DNA of 64,000 bases from an uncultured Clostridia bacterium (GTDB lineage: Bacteria; Bacillota; Clostridia; Lachnospirales; Lachnospiraceae). Location: assembly GCA_947643415.1 (NCBI GenBank), contig CANRWA010000010.1, positions 1-64,000 on the forward strand, read 5' to 3'. The position numbers and the translations under genes are program-made. This document shows, in pieces, positions 25,587 to 35,615 of the stretch. Under the pieces are notes generated by a model. That model was not told the DNA's origin, searched no databases, and saw nothing but the letters and a program-made list of their open reading frames with translations. Every line of letters starts with the position of its first letter. The first letter of the stretch is position 1.

Positions 25587-27389
25587 ATGAGGAAAAAGGA
25601 CTACATAAAAACTACAATTATTACGATATTTATTATGATAGCATCCATAGGCTTTCATTTTCTGGGAGCGGCAGGATCATGGGATGTCAGGATTTCGGAC
25701 TGGCTGAACCAAAAAGAGACAGTCACAGATAAGAAAATATACATAATTGGAATTGATGATAAGACTCTTGAAAAATACGGTCCTGTAAATACCTGGAGCA
25801 GGGAGATCCCTGCAAGATTAGTAGAACTACTGAATGCCGACGGTAAGACACATCCGGCAGTGATCGGTTTCGATGTGATCTACAGCGAAAATGTGGATGA
25901 AACAGCCGATAACCATTTTGCCAAAGCCTGCCAAAAGGCTGGGAATGTGGTGGCTGCCATGAGTTTTTCCTTTAAAGAACAGCCTGAAACGGAGGAAGAT
26001 GGAACGGTTATTTACAACCCATATCATGTAGAGGATGTGATCACACCCTACAAGAGCCTCAGGGATAGTGTGGACTGCGGATTTGCCAATACTACCATTG
26101 ATGCGGATGGGTGTGTGCGCCAGGCAATGGCATACGTTGACCACAATGGGGAGCCTGTATACAGCCTGTCCTTCCAGTGCTACAAAAAATATCGGAAAAG
26201 CCAGGGGAAAGAAGCAGAACTTCCTGAAACATATGGAAGGAACAACAGCTTCTATTTTTCCTATTCCGGCAAACCCGGTGGGTATAACCTTGTCTCCATG
26301 GCAGATGTACTGGATGGAACTGTAGATGCAGGAATCTTTCAGGATGCCATTGTGCTGGTGGGTGCTTATGCTGTAGGAATGCAGGATGCCTATCCTCCTG
26401 CCGTGAGCCATAACAGCCAGATGTATGGAGTCGAGATCCATGCCAATATCATAGAGGCATTGCTGGAAGGGAAGACACAGCTCCCCGTCTCCCCTCTCCT
26501 TTATGCCATTGCAGCAGGACTGATCTGCGGAATATTCTTTCTGCTGGTGAGAAAGGCAAAGATTGTGATCTCTTCCCTCCTGCTTGCTGCTTTCGTCATT
26601 CTGGATCTAATCCTGGCAAAAGTATTTTATACCAGAGGTATAGTCACTCCTGTGATACTGCTGCCTGTGGTCCTTGCCCTCATCTATCTTGTCCGGCTGA
26701 TACAGGGGTATCTTGTGGAGATACACCGCCGGCGGCATGTACTCAATGTATTTAAACAATATGTGGCGCCCCAGGTAGTGGATAAGATCAGCAAAGACAG
26801 GGATTTTAAACTTGTACTGGGCGGGGAGACCCGTCATGTCGCCGTACTGTTTGTGGATATCCGGGGCTTTACTACCATGTCAGAAAGTCTCCGCCCAGAT
26901 GAAGTAGTGGAGATCCTCAATGAATATCTGAGCCTTACTACCAAATCTATCTTTGATAATGGGGGAACCTTGGATAAATTTGTGGGGGATGCCACTATGG
27001 CAGTATTTAACGCACCATTTGATCTGGACGACTATATTTTCCGCGCCGTCTGTACCGCCTGGGATATGAAAGCCGGGGCAGACGCCATCGCCGATCAATT
27101 CGAGAAACGGTTTGGGAAACGCGTTGCCTTCGGAATCGGTATCAACTGTGGCGAAGCCGTCGTTGGAAATATCGGCTGTGATTTCCGTATGGACTATACA
27201 GCCATTGGAGATACAGTGAACACCGCCGCGCGTTTGGAGAGCAATGCGGAGCGCGGACAGATCCTGATCAGCGAGCAGGTATATGAGGCAGTAAAAGACC
27301 GCACCGAAGTAACACCTATTGGCGAGATCCCGCTTAAGGGAAAGAGCAATGGGGTTTTTGTATATCAGTTAGATAAGGTGATGAAATAA
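25587..27389 (+). CDS. CHASE2-domain class III adenylate cyclase
   Basis: 600 residues from ATG 25587 behind AGGAGG. One membrane helix, an extracellular CHASE2 sensor (about 25-290: IIGIDDKTLEKYGPVNTWSR), three more helices (about 300-375), then the cyclase domain. VAVLFVDIRGFT and KFVGDATMAVF supply metal-binding aspartates and the adenine-selecting lysine. YTAIGDTVNTAARLES holds the transition-state residues. It should be an active adenylate cyclase responding to an outside signal. It leads a five-gene group with a TIM-barrel protein, an HD-GYP protein, a secreted protein and a FecR protein. Confidence 0.93.
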   Translation: MRKKDYIKTTIITIFIMIASIGFHFLGAAGSWDVRISDWLNQKETVTDKKIYIIGIDDKTLEKYGPVNTWSREIPARLVELLNADGKTHPAVIGFDVIYSENVDETADNHFAKACQKAGNVVAAMSFSFKEQPETEEDGTVIYNPYHVEDVITPYKSLRDSVDCGFANTTIDADGCVRQAMAYVDHNGEPVYSLSFQCYKKYRKSQGKEAELPETYGRNNSFYFSYSGKPGGYNLVSMADVLDGTVDAGIFQDAIVLVGAYAVGMQDAYPPAVSHNSQMYGVEIHANIIEALLEGKTQLPVSPLLYAIAAGLICGIFFLLVRKAKIVISSLLLAAFVILDLILAKVFYTRGIVTPVILLPVVLALIYLVRLIQGYLVEIHRRRHVLNVFKQYVAPQVVDKISKDRDFKLVLGGETRHVAVLFVDIRGFTTMSESLRPDEVVEILNEYLSLTTKSIFDNGGTLDKFVGDATMAVFNAPFDLDDYIFRAVCTAWDMKAGADAIADQFEKRFGKRVAFGIGINCGEAVVGNIGCDFRMDYTAIGDTVNTAARLESNAERGQILISEQVYEAVKDRTEVTPIGEIPLKGKSNGVFVYQLDKVMK

Positions 27390-28184
27390 ATGAACCAATT
27401 ATATTTAGTTCCGGACATCCAGGATACAGAACATTCTGTCCGGCTTGCAGAGGAGTATGGCTGTGCATTTGAATATAATGACTTCTATTCCCCTGCAGTT
27501 CTGGATGCCCCGGAGAAACAGGAAGAGATAATCGCACATTACCGGAAATACCGCAGTGACTTTTCTAAAGATACTATGCATGGCGCTTTTCTGGATGTGA
27601 CCATACACAGCAGTGATTCCCGGATACGGGAGATTTCTATGCTGCGGATACGCCAGTCTATGGAGATCGCAAAAAAACTCGGACTGAGAGGCGTCGTATT
27701 TCATACGGGACGGCTGGCAGGTTTCCGGGTAGACTATTATTTAACACAATGGAAAGAACAGAATGCTGCCTTTTTCCGGAAACTATCAGAAGAATACCCG
27801 GAACAGCAGATCTATATGGAAAACATGTTTGATGAAGCCCCCGACGTTCTCGCCAGACTGGCAGAGGAATTGAACGATGTCAGAAATTTCGGAGTCTGCC
27901 TGGATTATGCCCACGCAGCACTTACCAGTTGTCCGGGAAAGGAATGGGTGGACGCGCTGGCTGGCTATATCCGCCATATACATATTAATGATAATGATCT
28001 GAAGAATGACCTGCATCTCCCTCTGGGGGAAGGGCAGATTGACTGGAACGATTTTAACCATCTGCTCTGTAGGCATGAAGTGGATGCCAGTGTCCTCATC
28101 GAGGTAAATGGCTATGAGGCACAGAAAAGATCCCTTACCTATATGGTGCAGCACGGAATCTACCCTGTGAAAAACTGTGAATAA
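27390..28184 (+). CDS. Sugar phosphate isomerase/epimerase-like TIM-barrel protein
   Basis: 264 residues of the xylose isomerase-like/AP endonuclease 2 superfamily. Likely metal ligands are the Glu in YMENMFD, Asp/His in CLDYAHA, His in HIHINDND and Glu in LIEVNG. The substrate is unknown. It starts at the base after the cyclase stop codon, so it is translationally coupled, which is an odd partner for a signalling gene. Confidence 0.85.
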   Translation: MNQLYLVPDIQDTEHSVRLAEEYGCAFEYNDFYSPAVLDAPEKQEEIIAHYRKYRSDFSKDTMHGAFLDVTIHSSDSRIREISMLRIRQSMEIAKKLGLRGVVFHTGRLAGFRVDYYLTQWKEQNAAFFRKLSEEYPEQQIYMENMFDEAPDVLARLAEELNDVRNFGVCLDYAHAALTSCPGKEWVDALAGYIRHIHINDNDLKNDLHLPLGEGQIDWNDFNHLLCRHEVDASVLIEVNGYEAQKRSLTYMVQHGIYPVKNCE

Positions 28185-28194
28185 GGAGATAGGC

Positions 28195-29664
28195 ATGTGT
28201 TTTACATATAACGACTTTAAAAAGATACTGAATATCGGCATCGGGCTGACAACAGAAAAAAACCAGAACCGGCTTTTGACCGCAATTCTTGAAAATGCAA
28301 TGGAAATTACGAATTGCGATGCAAGCACACTATATTTATATGAAAATAACTGTCTGAATTTTAAGATCATGAAAACCCTTTCCATGGGAGTCAGCCGGGG
28401 TACAGATGGGGAATTTATTGATGATATGCCGCCAGTGCCAATGGATGAACAGAACATATGTTCCTATGCGGCGATCCACCGGGAGATCGTAAATGTGCCG
28501 GATGTAGACAACAGCGGCCGGTTTGATTTCTCAGGGCCAAAAAGATATGATGCCCTGACCGGATACCATACCCGGTCCCAGCTTGTCATACCACTTGAGA
28601 ACAATGAAAATGAATTGATCGGTGTACTGCAGCTCATCAATGCCATGGATCTGGATGGAACCGTCATCCCATTTGATGAACAATATGATATTATCATCCG
28701 TTCCCTTGGTTCCATGGCGGCCATCGAGCTTACCAACCTGCTGCATATGGAAGAAATGAAGGCACAGCTATACTCTTTCGTGGAGGCGCTGACCATGGCA
28801 CTGGATGAGAGAACTCCCTATAACGCCTCCCATACGGAACATGTAGAAAAATATGCCGGTCTTCTCGCCGATCATATTTCCAAAATGTATGAGGAAGGGA
28901 AAAGCACTGAGTTCTTTGATCAGGACCGGAAGGAGAAATTACAGTTGGCAGCACTTCTTCATGATATTGGCAAGATAACTATTCCCCGCGGCGTGATGAA
29001 CCGGGCAACACGGCTGGACCGCGATATCTGTATGGTGGATATGCGGTTTGAGCTTCTGAAGTCCCTGTATGAGACGGATATGCTTCGGGGACGGATCTCC
29101 CAGAAGGAATATGAAAGGCTGCAGGAAGAACTGGATTCTGAACTGGCATTTATCCATAAGATCGATGGCGCACCATTTCTGAATGATGAAAATTATGAAC
29201 ATGTATGCCGCCTTGCCAGGAAATACCACCAGAAAGAGGATGGTACAGTAACAAAGTACCTCACAGAACAGGAAGCCGAACATCTGAGTATCCGAAGGGG
29301 AACTCTTTCCCTGGAGGAGAGAAAAGAGATGGAGAACCATGTGGTAATGACAGATAAAATACTCCACAAGGTCCGTTTCAATAAAAACTACAGAATTATA
29401 ATGAAATGGGCATCTTCCCATCATGAATTCTTAGATGGAAGCGGATATCCCAGACATCTGACTGAGGAATCGCTGGATCTTGAGACCAGGATATTAACGG
29501 TTGCCGATATCTATGATGCCCTGACTGCTACCGACCGCCCTTACAAAAAACCAGTTCCAAAAGAAAAGGCACTGGACATCCTGAGAAGTATGGCAGAGGA
29601 AGGAAAAATTGACCGCCAGCTGGTAGAATGGCTTGCTGAGGCATTAGAATCACAGGAAGAATGA
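28195..29664 (+). CDS. GAF-HD-GYP phosphodiesterase
   Basis: 489 residues: an N-terminal GAF domain (about 10-185) and a C-terminal HD-GYP domain. LLHDIGKI is the HD motif and HHEFLDGSGYP the GYP motif. About 150 residues separate the two, roughly 90 more than in typical members, so there is a large insert of unknown role. It should degrade c-di-GMP or a related cyclic dinucleotide. ATG 28195 was chosen because AAGGAGAT precedes it. The GTG at 28177 lies inside the previous gene. No membrane segment, so a cytoplasmic sensor. Confidence 0.9.
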   Translation: MCFTYNDFKKILNIGIGLTTEKNQNRLLTAILENAMEITNCDASTLYLYENNCLNFKIMKTLSMGVSRGTDGEFIDDMPPVPMDEQNICSYAAIHREIVNVPDVDNSGRFDFSGPKRYDALTGYHTRSQLVIPLENNENELIGVLQLINAMDLDGTVIPFDEQYDIIIRSLGSMAAIELTNLLHMEEMKAQLYSFVEALTMALDERTPYNASHTEHVEKYAGLLADHISKMYEEGKSTEFFDQDRKEKLQLAALLHDIGKITIPRGVMNRATRLDRDICMVDMRFELLKSLYETDMLRGRISQKEYERLQEELDSELAFIHKIDGAPFLNDENYEHVCRLARKYHQKEDGTVTKYLTEQEAEHLSIRRGTLSLEERKEMENHVVMTDKILHKVRFNKNYRIIMKWASSHHEFLDGSGYPRHLTEESLDLETRILTVADIYDALTATDRPYKKPVPKEKALDILRSMAEEGKIDRQLVEWLAEALESQEE

Positions 29665-29721
29665 AAGACATCAAAATAGCCTGAAAAGGTTTTACATATA
29701 TAAAATAAGGAGGGAATTTCA

Positions 29722-31644
29722 ATGGAAAAAAGGAAAAAAAGTAACCTTGCCTTATGGCTCGCATTTATGCTCATAATTGTTTCTGTCCTACAGACAGTAC
29801 CAGTACAGGCAGAGGGAAATGCGGCGCAGGAATCCCATATCACCCATCAGCCGACTGCAAAGGAACCCTATGTAAAGCTCAGCAAGGAAGGCGCCACCTT
29901 TGCATGGTACGAGGCAGAACCGACACTCTGTCAGGTAGTGCCAGAAAAGAACCAGGAGAATCAGATCGAAGCATCTACAACTGAAAACTCCTATAACAAA
30001 ACGATAGAAGGATGGGAAGCCCCGAACAGTAAACTTGAGATTGACGTCATAGTAAAGAAAGACGACCTCATCACAATAACTCCCTGCCCTGATTTCTCCG
30101 GTACGGTAAAAGATGCATCCGAAAACCCTTTTACCAATGAGGGAAACGGAACATATACAAAAAAAATAACGGCAGATGGCAAACTTTCTATCCGTGTGGC
30201 AGAAACAGATAACCGCTCTTTCTGGGCACGGGTTGAAATTACCAGGCAAATGCCGGTTGACAGGGTTACCACCCAAAATTCAGATACCTTTACCGGATCA
30301 CCTGGAACCTATATCTGTGTCGCATCTTTTGCCGATGGCAGTACTGTGGCCAGCGATCCGCTGGAGGTTCCCGGTTATGACATTACCACTTCTTCCGCTG
30401 GAAATGGAAACTGCCGTATTCAGGTCGACGGGAGGGAAATCTCCTCTGCTGCCCCCGGTCAAAAAGTCACGGTAAAACCAGAGCCGGCCGATACTTATGA
30501 ACTGGATGCCATCACGGTTACCAAGAAGGACGACAGCAGTACAAAGATTACCGTTACCGATCACAGTTTTATTATGCCAGACTATCCGGTTGAGGTTCAT
30601 ATAACATTCCGGAGGCCATCCTGTCATATCACACTGCCATCGGGAACCGGATATACGGCTGCAGCACAACAGCCATCTACCATAGAATACGGCACCGATC
30701 ACACTTTCACCATAACATTGGACGATGGTTACGAGGCATCGGAAGATTTTTCTGTCACAGCCAATGACATTGTGCTGGCACCGACAAACAGCGAGGGCAA
30801 TAAATATACATATACCCTTTACCACATCACAAAAGACCAGACCGTTAAAGTAAACGGCGTAAAGAAGAAAGACGTATCTGATGTGAAAGATGAAAATCCG
30901 CCGGAAATTACCATTACCCTTGATGAAAATAATTTCTGGAAAGATTTTATGCATCGGATCACCTTCGGTACATTTTTCAGGGAAAATAAAAAGCTGACAA
31001 TCTCCGTATCTGATTCAGAAAGCGGTGTCAGGGAACAATCAATAAAATATTATCTGACCGATCAGGATCTTTTTGCTGAAAATAAAGTCTATCCTTCCCA
31101 GGAGATCGAAGAAAAGATCCCTTCCTGGACAGAGTACAGAGACCCCATCGTGCTGCCTGGTGGCAACACATATGTATTGTATGCAAAGGCAGAGGACAAT
31201 AATGGCAATGTATCCTATGCCAGCACGACAGGTATCATCATTGACACAACGGCACCTTATATTGACCATATGGAAAATGGAAAGACCTATTATGGAGATT
31301 CATCCTTTACGGTCAGGGATGACTATCTGGAAACAGTAACAGTAGATGGAAAGACAATAAAACCAGCCAGCAATGCTTATACCTTTACCATCCAGGCGGA
31401 CAACAAACTCCATACCGTTGATGCGGCTGACCGGGCAGGGAATCCTGTTTCTTACAGATTTTATGTAAATGAGACCTGGCTGCGGGATGGAATATCCAGT
31501 AACGGACTGTATCCGCTAAGTCCGGACAATTCCTATAAATTATGCTCAGGAAAATGGAAAGTAGCTGGTGACAGCACCATATATGAAGGCAATCGTACAA
31601 TCTATGTTTCCGAAAACGGTAACTTTGACTTTCAGAAACAATAA
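29722..31644 (+). CDS. Secreted multi-domain surface protein with Ig-like repeats
   Basis: 640 residues with a clear signal peptide cut after VPVQA (about residue 30). The remainder is rich in Thr, Ser and Asp, and has beta-sandwich character: a region around 245-295 resembling a Bacterial_repeat type domain (AAPGQKVTVKPEPADTYE), and Ig-like segments near 430-590 (SVSDSESGVREQSIKYY, YIDHMENGKTYYGD). No LPXTG motif or membrane anchor, so release or non-covalent binding is expected. AGGAGG precedes ATG 29722. It lies between the HD-GYP and FecR genes. Confidence 0.75.
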   Translation: MEKRKKSNLALWLAFMLIIVSVLQTVPVQAEGNAAQESHITHQPTAKEPYVKLSKEGATFAWYEAEPTLCQVVPEKNQENQIEASTTENSYNKTIEGWEAPNSKLEIDVIVKKDDLITITPCPDFSGTVKDASENPFTNEGNGTYTKKITADGKLSIRVAETDNRSFWARVEITRQMPVDRVTTQNSDTFTGSPGTYICVASFADGSTVASDPLEVPGYDITTSSAGNGNCRIQVDGREISSAAPGQKVTVKPEPADTYELDAITVTKKDDSSTKITVTDHSFIMPDYPVEVHITFRRPSCHITLPSGTGYTAAAQQPSTIEYGTDHTFTITLDDGYEASEDFSVTANDIVLAPTNSEGNKYTYTLYHITKDQTVKVNGVKKKDVSDVKDENPPEITITLDENNFWKDFMHRITFGTFFRENKKLTISVSDSESGVREQSIKYYLTDQDLFAENKVYPSQEIEEKIPSWTEYRDPIVLPGGNTYVLYAKAEDNNGNVSYASTTGIIIDTTAPYIDHMENGKTYYGDSSFTVRDDYLETVTVDGKTIKPASNAYTFTIQADNKLHTVDAADRAGNPVSYRFYVNETWLRDGISSNGLYPLSPDNSYKLCSGKWKVAGDSTIYEGNRTIYVSENGNFDFQKQ

Positions 31645-31656
31645 AGGAGGTTCAGT

Positions 31657-32835
31657 ATGCAGAAAAAAATAGCGATCATCCTGACCGGAATTATAGTCCT
31701 TGCGGCAGGAATCTTCCTGACGGTCCACTTTCTCTCCAAAAAGACAGACTCCTACCGTTCCATTCTGATCTACCAGTTAGAAGGAAAAGCAGAAATTGAA
31801 CGGGAAGGTGCCGGAACCATTACTGCCGCCAATAATCTTTATCTTGAATCCGGGGACAAAGTCAGGCTGGACAGCGGCAGTTCCATGCGTCTCAGGCTGG
31901 ATGATGACAAGTATATCATGGTAGAGGAAAATTCGGTTCTCTCCATTCAGGCAGAAGGCTCAGATCAGGACTCCAAAACAACCATTAACCTTGAACAGGG
32001 AGCCATCACCAACGAGATACAAAATAAACTGACGGAACAGTCTGCCTATGAAGTAAACAGTCCCAATTCCATTATGGCAGTCCGCGGAACGATCTTCCGG
32101 GCAGAGGGGTACATAGATCAGAACGGAGTGAAACAAACAAAAATATCCACCTTTAACGGTACAGTAGGATTTCAACCCATCGCACCAGATGGTACAAAAC
32201 AGGAAGAGGTCCTAATTGAGGCAGGAAAAGAAGCTGTGCTCCAAAGTACATCCGATGGCATCCAGTATCTGAAAGAGCCCTCTGATATCTCATTTTCAGA
32301 ACTTCCACTCCAGGCACTTCATTTCCTGCAGGACCTTCTGGAAAACGGCGCTCCCATCACCTGCCTCTCACTGGACGACCTGCAGAAACTGATCCGGGAA
32401 TCAGAAAACAAGAACGAAACCAATTCGGATCCGCAATCCAGTTCAGCCCCGCAGGCCAATTCTGACCCACAAGCCAGTTCTGAAGATAGGGAACCAGCCG
32501 GACAGGACAGCACACCAGATCCGGATTCATCGAATCCTGAATCCACGGATAACGAATCGGATTCGGATTCCGGCCAGCAATCCCCGGATAACGATACACC
32601 TTCCGGACAGGACTCCCCGAAGAAAACTCCTTCCGGGCAGGAGGCCGATAAAAAAGAAAATAAAACATATACGGTTACATTTAAATATAAGGGAACGACT
32701 TTTGGCGTACAGACCGTAAAAGATGGACATACTGCTTCTGAGCCTAAACTGAGCCCGGAATCCAAGGGTAAATGGAACTTTGATTTTTCACAGAAAATTA
32801 ATAAGAATATTGTTATTAATTGGATAACTGAATAG
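31657..32835 (+). CDS. FecR-domain protein, membrane-anchored
   Basis: 392 residues: an N-terminal anchor (about 5-25), a FecR domain (about 45-195, with YEVNSPNSIMAVRGTIFRAE), a Ser/Asp/Pro-rich linker (about 250-330) and a C-terminal module resembling one Listeria-Bacteroides (InlB B-type) repeat. FecR domains sense or transmit envelope signals. FecR and CHASE2/cyclase domains occur together in other bacteria, which supports a joint role with the cyclase upstream. AAAGGAGG precedes the start. It is the last gene of the row and is followed by a strong terminator. Confidence 0.85.
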   Translation: MQKKIAIILTGIIVLAAGIFLTVHFLSKKTDSYRSILIYQLEGKAEIEREGAGTITAANNLYLESGDKVRLDSGSSMRLRLDDDKYIMVEENSVLSIQAEGSDQDSKTTINLEQGAITNEIQNKLTEQSAYEVNSPNSIMAVRGTIFRAEGYIDQNGVKQTKISTFNGTVGFQPIAPDGTKQEEVLIEAGKEAVLQSTSDGIQYLKEPSDISFSELPLQALHFLQDLLENGAPITCLSLDDLQKLIRESENKNETNSDPQSSSAPQANSDPQASSEDREPAGQDSTPDPDSSNPESTDNESDSDSGQQSPDNDTPSGQDSPKKTPSGQEADKKENKTYTVTFKYKGTTFGVQTVKDGHTASEPKLSPESKGKWNFDFSQKINKNIVINWITE

Positions 32836-32850
32836 GATACGATCCGTTTA

Positions 32851-32878
32851 AAAGGCATCTGCTCCTGCAGATGCCTTT
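32851..32878. terminator. Bidirectional terminator
   Basis: Perfect 12-base arms AAAGGCATCTGC and GCAGATGCCTTT with a TCCT loop, between the convergent FecR and mnmA genes. Confidence 0.9.
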
Positions 32879-32891
32879 CTTGAAAAGTACA

Positions 32892-33974
32892 TCAGCTTAC
32901 TATCGTCCCCCCACCCAGCACATTTTCCTCATCATAGAGCACCACTGCCTGCCCCGGTGTCACCGCCCTCACTGGTTCTTTAAAGAAGAGTTCAAAGAAA
33001 TCCTTCCCCACAGACCGGATCACCGCTGACGCTCCCCCATGGTTATACCGGATCTTCGCAGTCACTTCCTGTCCCTCCTCAAAGTGGCCTGCTGCCATAT
33101 AATTTACCATATGCGCCCTCAGATGGTCCGTGTATACATCGGTTCCTTTCCCCAGGACAACCTCATTGGTATCCGGACAGACCCTTACTACAAACACAGG
33201 CTCCCCAAAAGCGATGCCAAGCCCCTTGCGCTGTCCCACAGTATAATGGCTGATTCCTTTATGCTGTCCCAGTACCCTGCCGTCCAGATCAATAAAATTT
33301 CCCGGCTGCTCCGGCTCTCCTGTCTCCCTCTCAATAAAAGAGGCATAATCCCCATCTGGCACAAAGCAGATCTCCTGGCTGTCCGGCTTATGTGCCACCT
33401 GCAGGCCAGCCTGCTCTGCCATCTCCCGGACTTTTGCCTTTTCATATTCTCCCAGTGGAAACAGTGTACGGGCAAGCTGTTCCTGGGTGAGATTGTAGAG
33501 GGCATAACTCTGGTCCTTGCAGAGCGAATCGGAACGGCAGATGGTATAACGCCCATTTGCCAGCCGCCGGATCTTCGCATAATGTCCCGTGGCAATATAG
33601 TCTGCACCGATGGCCAGGCTTTTTCGCAAAAGAGACTCCCATTTGACATAACGGTTACAGGCAATACACGGATTCGGGGTTCTTCCCTCCCTGTATTCCC
33701 GGACAAAATAATCAATCACAGCCTTCTGGAATTCACCCCTGAAATTCATAACATAATACGGAATGTCCAACTGATGCGCCACCCTTCTGGCATCATTTAC
33801 GGCGCTGAGTCCACAGCAGCCCCCGTCCAGCTCAGTGTGGGAGGGATCTTCTTCCTGCCAGATCTGCATCGTAACTCCAATGACATCATATCCCTGTGAT
33901 TTTAAAAGGCAGGCAGCCACCGAGGAATCTACCCCGCCTGACATGCCTACCACAACGGTCTTATTCTTCATCAT
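32892..33974 (-). CDS. mnmA: tRNA 2-thiouridylase MnmA
   Basis: 360 residues. It thiolates U34 of Lys, Glu and Gln tRNAs. GMSGGVDSSVAA is the PP-loop. The catalytic cysteines are in NPCIACN and SQEICFV. The start ATG 33974 (or the adjacent 33971) overlaps the end of nifU by 14 bases, behind AAGGCGG. A longer frame to 34049 lies wholly inside nifU and is rejected. Cotranscription with nifS and nifU gives a sulfur-relay operon. Confidence 0.96.
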   Translation of the reverse strand: MMKNKTVVVGMSGGVDSSVAACLLKSQGYDVIGVTMQIWQEEDPSHTELDGGCCGLSAVNDARRVAHQLDIPYYVMNFRGEFQKAVIDYFVREYREGRTPNPCIACNRYVKWESLLRKSLAIGADYIATGHYAKIRRLANGRYTICRSDSLCKDQSYALYNLTQEQLARTLFPLGEYEKAKVREMAEQAGLQVAHKPDSQEICFVPDGDYASFIERETGEPEQPGNFIDLDGRVLGQHKGISHYTVGQRKGLGIAFGEPVFVVRVCPDTNEVVLGKGTDVYTDHLRAHMVNYMAAGHFEEGQEVTAKIRYNHGGASAVIRSVGKDFFELFFKEPVRAVTPGQAVVLYDEENVLGGGTIVS

Positions 33975-34389
33975 TAATATCCGCCTTAGGTTTCTCCAGC
34001 CCCTCAATGACAATACCATTCTTCTCTGCATAGTCCCAGAGAGCCGCATGGATCGCCTCTTCTGCCAGCAGGGAACAGTGTACTTTTACCGGCGGCAATC
34101 CATCCAATGCCTCCATCACAGCCTTGTTCGTCACCTGCAGTGCCTCATAAATCGTCTTTCCTATAACAAGCTCTGTCGCCATACTGCTTGTCGCTACCGC
34201 AGCACCACAGCCAAATGTCTTGAACTTACAGTCTTTTATAATCTTTGTCTCTTCATCAATATCCAGATACATCCTCATAATATCGCCACACTTGGCATTT
34301 CCCACTGTTCCAACACCACTGGCATCATCAATCTCTCCAACATTTCTCGGATTGGAGAAATGATCCATCACCTTTTCACTATATTCCAT
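33961..34389 (-). CDS. nifU: Fe-S cluster scaffold protein NifU/IscU
   Basis: 142 residues. The three cluster cysteines are in NAKCGD, FGCGAAVATSS and VHCS. It receives sulfur from the desulfurase encoded upstream. Start ATG 34389 was taken because AAGGAAG precedes it at normal spacing. A TTG at 34395 overlaps the nifS stop. The C-terminus has a short acidic tail. Confidence 0.95.
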   Translation of the reverse strand: MEYSEKVMDHFSNPRNVGEIDDASGVGTVGNAKCGDIMRMYLDIDEETKIIKDCKFKTFGCGAAVATSSMATELVIGKTIYEALQVTNKAVMEALDGLPPVKVHCSLLAEEAIHAALWDYAEKNGIVIEGLEKPKADINDEE

Positions 34390-34391
34390 TG

Positions 34392-35576
34392 TCAATCTTC
34401 CTTTCTTTTCATATAATCATCATAAAGCGGAGACATGCTGCGCATCCGCTCCACGGTCAATTTCAGATTATCCACTACATAGTCCGCTTCTTCCATCGTC
34501 GTTGTATCAGACAATGTGAGCCTGACTGAACCATGAGCGATCTCATGTGGCAGCCCGATAGCAAGAAGTACATGGGACGGATCCAGGGAACCCGATGTGC
34601 AGGCAGAACCACTGGAAGCACAGATTCCTTTCTGGTCCAGCATGATCAAGAGGGACTCACCTTCTACAAAACGGAAACATACATTGACATTGTTCGGAAG
34701 TCTTTTCTCTCTGTCACCATTCACCCGGACAAAGGGAATCTCTTTCTCAATCCGGTCGATAAGATGATCCCTGATCTCTGTCTCTTTCTTTACCTTCTCT
34801 TCCATTCCGGCAATAGCAAGTTCCGCTGCCTTTGCCATACCAACGATCCCAGGTACATTATGGGTACCGGCACGGCGGGAACGCTCCTGTGCACCGCCAT
34901 GGATCAGAGGACCGATCTTAAGTCCATTTTTAATATATAGAAATCCGATGCCCTTCGGACCATAGAATTTATGTCCACTGGCACTGAACAGATCAATATT
35001 CATTTCCTCCACATTGATCGGCACATGGGCAAATGCCTGTACTGCATCCGTATGGAACAGTACACCATGTTTCCTGGCAATCTCACCGATCTCCTTTACC
35101 GGCTCTATCGTACCAATCTCATTATTTGCGAACATAATGGTGATCAGAATAGTATCGGGGCGAATCGCCTTCTCCAGTTCATCAAGAGAAACAAAGCCAT
35201 TTTCATCTACATCGAGCCAGGTCACTTCATATCCATTTTTCTCCAGCCATTCACAGGTATGAAGAACCGCATGGTGCTCAATCTTTGATGTGATAATATG
35301 CTTTCCTTTCTCTTTATAACTCTCCGCCACTGCCTTGATCGCCCAATTATCCGACTCACTTCCGCCGCCGGTAAAGTAGATCTCTGCCGCTTTGGCGCCC
35401 ACAGTCCCAGCGATCTGTTCTCTGGCATCTTCCATGGCTTTCTTTGCCTTCCCGGCAAAACTGTACACACTGGATGGATTACTGTAAATCTCAGTAAAAT
35501 ATGGCATCATTGCTTCTGCCACTTCTGGTTTCATAGCCGTTGTAGCGGCATTATCCAGATATATAAACTCACTCAT
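34392..35576 (-). CDS. nifS: Cysteine desulfurase NifS/IscS
   Basis: 394 residues from ATG 35576, with GGAGG upstream. IYLDNAATT at the start, PLP lysine in SASGHKFYGPKG, and the mobile catalytic cysteine loop SSGSACTSGS of the IscS-type. It supplies persulfide sulfur to NifU and MnmA, whose genes follow directly. Confidence 0.96.
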   Translation of the reverse strand: MSEFIYLDNAATTAMKPEVAEAMMPYFTEIYSNPSSVYSFAGKAKKAMEDAREQIAGTVGAKAAEIYFTGGGSESDNWAIKAVAESYKEKGKHIITSKIEHHAVLHTCEWLEKNGYEVTWLDVDENGFVSLDELEKAIRPDTILITIMFANNEIGTIEPVKEIGEIARKHGVLFHTDAVQAFAHVPINVEEMNIDLFSASGHKFYGPKGIGFLYIKNGLKIGPLIHGGAQERSRRAGTHNVPGIVGMAKAAELAIAGMEEKVKKETEIRDHLIDRIEKEIPFVRVNGDREKRLPNNVNVCFRFVEGESLLIMLDQKGICASSGSACTSGSLDPSHVLLAIGLPHEIAHGSVRLTLSDTTTMEEADYVVDNLKLTVERMRSMSPLYDDYMKRKED

Positions 35577-35615
35577 GAATGCAACCTCCATTTCCTATAA
35601 TTCTGATAGGATATA

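Noticed and set aside
33975-34049. Longer start for mnmA
   Set aside because: The extension lies inside nifU and the PP-loop enzyme family starts at the later methionines.
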